A program made the position numbers and the translations under genes. DNA of 64,000 nucleotides from Caviibacter sp963550915 (GTDB taxonomy: Bacteria > Fusobacteriota > Fusobacteriia > Fusobacteriales > Leptotrichiaceae), in contig CAUVEB010000001.1 in NCBI GenBank assembly GCA_963550915.1, positions 186,001-250,000 of the forward strand. Reading direction: 5' to 3'. How positions within the stretch are numbered: position 1 is the first letter of the stretch; the number at the start of each line of letters is the position of its first letter. This document shows positions 59,458-64,000 of this stretch, in pieces. The notes beneath the pieces were generated by a model that saw only the letters and a program-made list of their open reading frames with translations, was not told the origin of the DNA and ran no database searches.

Positions 59458-62427
59458 ATGAGTGCATCAGTAAAAGATATTTATAAAGAAATATTAAATT
59501 CAAAAAGTAGATTTTTAACAATTATGTTAATCGTTTTTTTAGGTGCACTGACATATGTAGGTATGAATACAACTGTTGATGTCATGAATAACACTGCAGA
59601 TACTATTTCAAAAAAATATAATTTATATGATATTAGAGTTGATAATGCTTTTGGTTTTACTGATGAAGATAAGAAAATACTGTCTTCATACGATGAAATT
59701 AAAAGCATTACATTTTATACTGAAGAATTAAATTCTGATACAAAGACATTACTAATTAATTCAGATAAGATAAGTGGAAACGACGCATTATCGCTTGTAA
59801 ATACAAAAACACAAAAATTATTACCAAACTATAAAGTAATAGGAACTGATTTTGATATTAGTTATTTACAAAATGAGATAACTAAAAGTGGAATAAAAAT
59901 AAAAAGAGCTTTTTTGGTAAATAATTTAAGTGCTAGTAACAATGTAGCACTTATTAGACTAAAAGGCTCAGATAAATATATGACTTTTGATAAGGGATAT
60001 ATAGAATATATTGAAAAAAGCAAAAATGAAATAAAAACATTACTACATAATAGACCAAGTGATAGAAAAGTAGAAATACAAAATGAAATAAATGACGGTC
60101 TACATGCAATATCAGAGAATCTTGATAAAATTGTTACATCAATAATGGATTTAAAGACAAAAAAAGAAGAACTTATTAAAGAGTTAGAAAAACTAAATAA
60201 TAGAAAAAAAGAATTTGATAATGCACCAAAAGTATTTTTAGAGAACAAAACAAAAATTAATGAAAATCTAAAATTAATAAGTGACAAAAAATTAGAATTA
60301 GAAAATAATTTAACACTTATTAACACAGGACTTGATGAAATAAATAAAAACTATACTAAAGTTTTATCAGGACTTGAAAAAATAAGAGAAGAAGAAAAAA
60401 AAATAGACGAAAAAGCTAAAAAAGTTAATGATTTAAAACCTAGTGTTTTTCTTCCTCAAAGTAAAATAGATGAATATAAGGAAAAAATAAAAGAAGGTTA
60501 CTTAAAATTAAAAAGTGAAAAAGAAAAATTAGAAGATGTAATAAATAAGAAAAAAGAATTAGAAGAGAATAAAATAAAAGTAGAAAACGGACTTAAAGAA
60601 TTAAAAGAAAACGAAGATTTTTTACTTAAAAATTCAGAAAAGTTAAAACTAGAAGAAGAAAATTATTATAGAACATATAATGATAATCAAAAGAAATTTA
60701 AAAATGCATATAAACAAATTGAAGATGCTAAAAAGAAAATTGAAGATGGTAGCACAAAATTAATTGATGCAAGAACCGAACTTAATACTAAAAAACTTGA
60801 TTTAGAAAATAAGATTGAATTTTTAGTTGCTCCAATTTATAGTGTTGGTTCAAGGTTTGATAATTTTTCATTTTCAGTATTATATAACAATACTCAGTCA
60901 ATGAAAATTATGAGTATAATTTTCCCACTTTGCTTTTTCATAATAGTACTTTTTGTTGTTACTACAACTATGATAAGATTTACATATGAGCAAAGAAAAT
61001 CAATTGGTTTATATAGATTTCTTGGATATGGAAAAACTAAGATATATGCTAAATTTTTAATTTATGCACTTATACCTACAATTATTGGTATAATACTTGG
61101 ATCATTAGTAGGTACTTATTTACTTCCTAAGATTATATATCCACCTTTTGTTACAGACTTTATACCTATTTTTAAGGAGTTAAACATAGTATTTATTCCA
61201 AAATATACTATTATCATATTCTTAATATTTGTACTTACTATAACATTTACTATAATTATAGTTGTAAGTAAAGAAATAAAAGAGAATATAGTATCACTCC
61301 TTATTGGTAAAGAAACAAATATAGCAAAAAGAATTTTAATTGAGAAATCAAGATTATGGCAAAAACTTAAATTTTCAGCTAAGATACTACTTAGAAATAT
61401 TTTTAAATATAAAGGTAGACTTATTATGACAATAATAGGTATTGGTGGTTGTACAGCCCTTATATACCTAGGTATATCTTTAGATGATTCAATTAAAAAT
61501 ATTACAAAATATCAGTATACAAAAGTTCGAAAATTTGATGCTACAGTGTATTTTAACTATAATGTTACTGATACACAAAAAGAAGAATATATTAATAAAA
61601 TATCAGAATTTGCTACAACAAATAGAATAAATGTTGATATAGTAAAAGTAAAATACGATAAATTAGAATATACAAATGAGCTAATATATTTAATAGATAA
61701 TAAAAAAGAATTATTCAATTTTAATTCTACAAATAACGCAACAATATCTACTAAGACAGCACAGATTCTTAAACTTGTTGCAGGAAATAGTATTGATGTA
61801 TATGATAGCTATAATAACATACTTACATTTAAGGTTGATAATGTATTTGAAAACTATATTTCACAATATATATACATAAAAGATAAAACAAAACAAGCAA
61901 ATGCTGTAATAGTTAAATTTAAAGATGGCTACAATGATATTACAAGATTATATGATAAAGAGATAGTATATAATATTATAAGCGAAAAAGATTCAAAAGA
62001 AATGTTTGAAAAACAAATTGTAAGCCTTAACTTTGTTATAACATTAATGCTAGCATTAGGACTTAGCTTAGCAGTAGTTGTAAGCTATAATTTAGGAAAC
62101 ATTAATATACTTGAGAGAAAAAGAGAATTAAGCACACTAAAAGTACTTGGATATAATTGGTTTGAGCTTAGAATGTATATATTTAGAGAGATAGTATTAC
62201 TAACAATATCATCAATTGGACTTGGACTATTTTTAGGAAGAAGATTACAACTATTTATAGCAGATCAGTTTAAAGTATCACCACTTAGTTTTGTAATTGA
62301 CCTTGATTATAAGCCATTTGTGTATACAAGCTTACTAATAATCCTTGTTATATCTATAGTAATAATTCTTCTATCAATTAAAATTAAAAAAATTAATATG
62401 CTAGAAGCATTAAAATCAGGTGAATAA
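59458..62427 (+). CDS. FtsX-family ABC permease with a large coiled-coil periplasmic domain
   Basis: A 989-residue permease with about eight transmembrane helices: one near 15-37, three near 485-605, one near 655-675 and three in the last 140 residues. Two FtsX modules are visible. Between helices 1 and 2 an extracytoplasmic region contains a lysine/glutamate-rich coiled coil of about 260 residues (about 195-455). A second soluble part lies at about 680-850. Such proteins act as mechanotransmitters or lipid/peptide exporters rather than classical pumps; the cargo here is unknown. The ATG at 59458 is two bases after the ATPase stop, with a weak ribosome-binding site. Confidence 0.9.
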   Translation: MSASVKDIYKEILNSKSRFLTIMLIVFLGALTYVGMNTTVDVMNNTADTISKKYNLYDIRVDNAFGFTDEDKKILSSYDEIKSITFYTEELNSDTKTLLINSDKISGNDALSLVNTKTQKLLPNYKVIGTDFDISYLQNEITKSGIKIKRAFLVNNLSASNNVALIRLKGSDKYMTFDKGYIEYIEKSKNEIKTLLHNRPSDRKVEIQNEINDGLHAISENLDKIVTSIMDLKTKKEELIKELEKLNNRKKEFDNAPKVFLENKTKINENLKLISDKKLELENNLTLINTGLDEINKNYTKVLSGLEKIREEEKKIDEKAKKVNDLKPSVFLPQSKIDEYKEKIKEGYLKLKSEKEKLEDVINKKKELEENKIKVENGLKELKENEDFLLKNSEKLKLEEENYYRTYNDNQKKFKNAYKQIEDAKKKIEDGSTKLIDARTELNTKKLDLENKIEFLVAPIYSVGSRFDNFSFSVLYNNTQSMKIMSIIFPLCFFIIVLFVVTTTMIRFTYEQRKSIGLYRFLGYGKTKIYAKFLIYALIPTIIGIILGSLVGTYLLPKIIYPPFVTDFIPIFKELNIVFIPKYTIIIFLIFVLTITFTIIIVVSKEIKENIVSLLIGKETNIAKRILIEKSRLWQKLKFSAKILLRNIFKYKGRLIMTIIGIGGCTALIYLGISLDDSIKNITKYQYTKVRKFDATVYFNYNVTDTQKEEYINKISEFATTNRINVDIVKVKYDKLEYTNELIYLIDNKKELFNFNSTNNATISTKTAQILKLVAGNSIDVYDSYNNILTFKVDNVFENYISQYIYIKDKTKQANAVIVKFKDGYNDITRLYDKEIVYNIISEKDSKEMFEKQIVSLNFVITLMLALGLSLAVVVSYNLGNINILERKRELSTLKVLGYNWFELRMYIFREIVLLTISSIGLGLFLGRRLQLFIADQFKVSPLSFVIDLDYKPFVYTSLLIILVISIVIILLSIKIKKINMLEALKSGE

Positions 62428-62428
62428 A

Positions 62429-63118
62429 ATGCAAGAAAAACCATATCAAAGATTAGAGCTTCTTGTAAAAGAAACTGGTATAACAAAGCTAAAAAAATCC
62501 AGATGTATAGTATTTGGACTTGGTGGTGTAGGTTCATATGCTGTTGAGACACTAGCAAGATCATTTATTGGTGAAATAACTTTAGTAGACTTTGACACTA
62601 TATCAATAACAAATATTAATAGACAAATACATTCTAATGTAAAAACTATTGGGAAATATAAGGCAGAGGTGCTAAAAAGCAGAATAGAAGACATAAATCC
62701 TGAGTGTATAGTTAATATCAATATAATAAAACTAGAAAAAGAAAATATTGACAGTTTTAATTTAGCGACTTATGACTATGTTATTGACGCAATTGATGAC
62801 ACTAGTGCAAAATTATCCCTTATAACTTATTGTCTTAGTAATAAGATAAAAATAATATCATCAATGGGTATGGCAAATAGATTAATGCCTGAAAAAATTA
62901 AAATTGATAAAATTAAAAACACGAGTGTTTGTCCTATTGCAAGATTAATTAGAAGAGAGCTTAAAAAGATTAATATGCTAAACCTTGATGTTGTATATTC
63001 TACAGAGCATACAATAAAAAATGCTAATACAGCAGAGCTTGGCAGTGCAAATTTTACTGTTTCTGTTGCAGGTATATTAATGGCGTCTTATGTAATTAGG
63101 CAAATACTTGAAAAATAA
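62429..63118 (+). CDS. tcdA: tRNA threonylcarbamoyladenosine dehydratase TcdA
   Basis: A ThiF/E1-like enzyme that cyclises t6A to ct6A in tRNA. The 229 residues contain the nucleotide-binding GLGGVGSYAVETLARS near 29-44, DFDTISITNINRQ near 52, DAIDDTSAK near 115, and SMGMANRL...TSVCPIARLIRRELKK near 143-177, which matches the Firmicutes-type TcdA pattern. The ATG at 62429 follows AGGTG by 6 bases. It directly follows the permease gene (1-base gap) although it is functionally unrelated. Confidence 0.92.
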   Translation: MQEKPYQRLELLVKETGITKLKKSRCIVFGLGGVGSYAVETLARSFIGEITLVDFDTISITNINRQIHSNVKTIGKYKAEVLKSRIEDINPECIVNINIIKLEKENIDSFNLATYDYVIDAIDDTSAKLSLITYCLSNKIKIISSMGMANRLMPEKIKIDKIKNTSVCPIARLIRRELKKINMLNLDVVYSTEHTIKNANTAELGSANFTVSVAGILMASYVIRQILEK

Positions 63119-63136
63119 TTCATCATGTGATACCAT
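63108..63136 (+). promoter_or_regulatory. Promoter of the 63164 gene
   Basis: TTGAAA (63108-63113), 17-base spacer, TACCAT (63131-63136) with extended TGA. The -35 lies in the end of tcdA. Confidence 0.55.
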
Positions 63137-63163
63137 AAATGTGTAAAAGGAGGAGGACTTCTC

Positions 63164-63541
63164 ATGAAAAAATTAATAATGATGACAATATTATTAGTAA
63201 GTTCTTTTGTTTTTAGTGCAACTTTACAAGATGGAAGATACGCTGTAATTTCAAATAGTAAAGGTGTAGAAATTAATATGAGTATAATTGTTAAGAAAAA
63301 TAAAATAATTTCAATGGATTTTGACAAAAAAACTGAAACAGGTGTAAGTATTTCATTAACACCTAATGGTAAAGAATTTAGAGAAAAGAAAACAGTAATA
63401 ACAAGAGAAGTTATTAGACAAAATTCTTTAGACGGTATTGAAATTGACTTTGATACAAATACAAGTAAAGAATTTAAGAAGTTATTTATGTTCTTAATTG
63501 AGAAAAGTAAAAATGGTGAAACAGGAACTTATGAAATATAA
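63164..63541 (+). CDS. Small secreted protein of unknown function
   Basis: The 125-residue product has a signal peptide (MKKLIMMTILLVSSFVFSA) and a mature part of about 105 residues. The segment LQDGRYAV...INMSIIVKKNKIISMDFDKK resembles the opening of small FMN-binding-like domains ('dGtY......G....v.VkdGkI..v'). There is no Thr/Ser flavinylation motif, so cofactor binding is doubtful. GGAGGAGG precedes the ATG by 8 bases, which predicts strong translation. Monocistronic, between its own promoter and a strong terminator. Confidence 0.75.
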   Translation: MKKLIMMTILLVSSFVFSATLQDGRYAVISNSKGVEINMSIIVKKNKIISMDFDKKTETGVSISLTPNGKEFREKKTVITREVIRQNSLDGIEIDFDTNTSKEFKKLFMFLIEKSKNGETGTYEI

Positions 63542-63544
63542 AAT

Positions 63545-63587
63545 AAGTGGCATTTAGGTTAAAAACCTATTTGCTACTTCTTTTTTT
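63545..63587 (+). terminator. Strong intrinsic terminator after the secreted protein gene
   Basis: Two-tier hairpin: AAGTGGCA/TGCTACTT (63545-63552 with 63572-63579, one G-T pair) enclosing TAGGT/ACCTA (63555-63559 with 63565-63569), then C and a T7 run (63581-63587). Confidence 0.9.
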
Positions 63588-63600
63588 ATTACTAGAAATA

Positions 63601-63609
63601 TGGTATAAT
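63601..63609 (+). promoter_or_regulatory. Extended -10 promoter before the pseudouridine synthase gene
   Basis: TGGTATAAT (63601-63609) 25 bases before the ATG; no clear -35. Confidence 0.55.
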
Positions 63610-63634
63610 TTACAATAGTTAGAAAGGTAAAAAA

Positions 63635-64000
63635 ATGAGACTAGATAAATTTTTAGCTAACTCAGGAGTCGCAAGTAGAAGTAATGTTAGAGCCATTATA
63701 AAATCTGGGATAGTTACTGTAAATAATAGTATAATTAAAGATGTTAATTACAAAATAAATGAAAATGTTGACGAAGTTAAAATAAAGGATAAAACTATAA
63801 AATATGCACCATATGTATATATAATGTTAAATAAGCCTAAAGGATATTTAAGTGCAACTGATGATAATAGACAAAAGACAGTTATTGATCTATTAAACGG
63901 TAATTATTCAACATATAATGTGTTTCCTGTAGGTAGACTTGATATTGATACAGAAGGATTACTTATTTTAACAAATGATGGTGATTTAACACATAAACTA
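63635..64000 (+). CDS. RsuA/RluB-type rRNA pseudouridine synthase, 5' part
   Basis: The gene is cut by the window end; 122 codons are visible from the ATG at 63635, with AAAGG upstream. The N-terminal S4 domain (MRLDKFLANSGVASRSNVRAI...) is followed by the start of the catalytic domain. The active-site motif GRLDIDTEGLLILTND (near 103-118) gives the catalytic Asp in RLDIDTEG. The MRLDKFL start and short S4 domain favour the RsuA (16S U516) subgroup, though RluB cannot be excluded from this fragment. Confidence 0.9.
   Translation, partial: MRLDKFLANSGVASRSNVRAIIKSGIVTVNNSIIKDVNYKINENVDEVKIKDKTIKYAPYVYIMLNKPKGYLSATDDNRQKTVIDLLNGNYSTYNVFPVGRLDIDTEGLLILTNDGDLTHKL

Noticed and set aside
1..64000. 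CRISPR arrays, insertion sequences, integrases, prophage or toxin-antitoxin genes
   Set aside because: No regularly spaced repeats, transposase-like frames, terminal inverted repeats or phage proteins were seen, and intergenic gaps are too short for an array.

Overview
This window is about 27-30 percent GC by eye and is almost entirely coding. It looks like the chromosome core of a fusobacterium, most likely of the Leptotrichiaceae (Streptobacillus/Sneathia-like). This placement is an inference. It rests on very low GC, a Gram-positive-type PolC replicase, the Firmicutes-style gene string rimP-nusA-ylxR-infB-rbfA, and envelope genes of a diderm flavour (YajC, AMIN-type amidase, LPP20-like exported protein). 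I see no rRNA, tRNA, CRISPR array, insertion sequence, prophage or attachment site. No stretch above 300 bases lacks a gene; the largest gap is about 190 bases.

Layout. 1-1862: end of an ABC-2 exporter operon (ATPase and two permeases). 1929-2507 (-): NlpC/P60 hydrolase. 2700-7354: rph, rlmN, a class A penicillin-binding protein and era. 7402-9480: a hypothetical protein, a cyclophilin lipoprotein, an atypical OmpR-type regulator and an SdpI-like membrane protein. 9648-12936: infA-rpmJ-rpsM-rpsK-rpsD-rpoA-rplQ, ended by a strong terminator. 13045-16373: GNAT, PspC, sppA (-) and a DMT permease. 16423-20196: hpt, rsmA, a DUF4911-like gene, khpA, purA and a deoxynucleoside kinase. 20189-29587: polC and an AddB/AddA-like pair. 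29655-34495: rimP-nusA-ylxR-infB-rbfA. 34549-39954: tig-clpP-clpX-lon. 39966-41701: yajC, amidase and GerMN protein. 41779-50391: yqeK, rnr, smpB, prfA, prmC, queA, rsmD, xseB, polyprenyl synthase, yfiH and a small lipoprotein-like ORF. 50435-52960: secA. 53024-57201: a conserved protein of unknown function, an ABC-F ATPase and a HAD phosphatase (both -), and a GH114-like secreted protein. 57271-63118: an extended thymidine kinase, an exported protein, an ABC/FtsX transporter and tcdA. 63164-64000: a secreted protein and the start of an RsuA-type pseudouridine synthase.

The genes form dense co-directional operons with stop/start overlaps. They cover translation initiation and termination, ribosome maturation, RNA decay, protein folding and proteolysis, replication and repair, nucleotide salvage and cell-wall synthesis. 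Several r-protein and RNA polymerase genes start with GTG or TTG. Promoters are often near-consensus sigma-70 type with an extended TGn -10.

I see no obvious undescribed multi-gene system. The most interesting points are: the small secreted ORF with a large hairpin and an embedded promoter directly upstream of secA; a thymidine kinase with a C-terminal extension of about 125 residues; a PrmC with a duplicated N-terminal helical domain; a PolC whose PHP metal ligands are substituted; an AddB-like nuclease without the iron-sulphur cysteines; and a receiver domain that lacks its phospho-acceptor aspartate.
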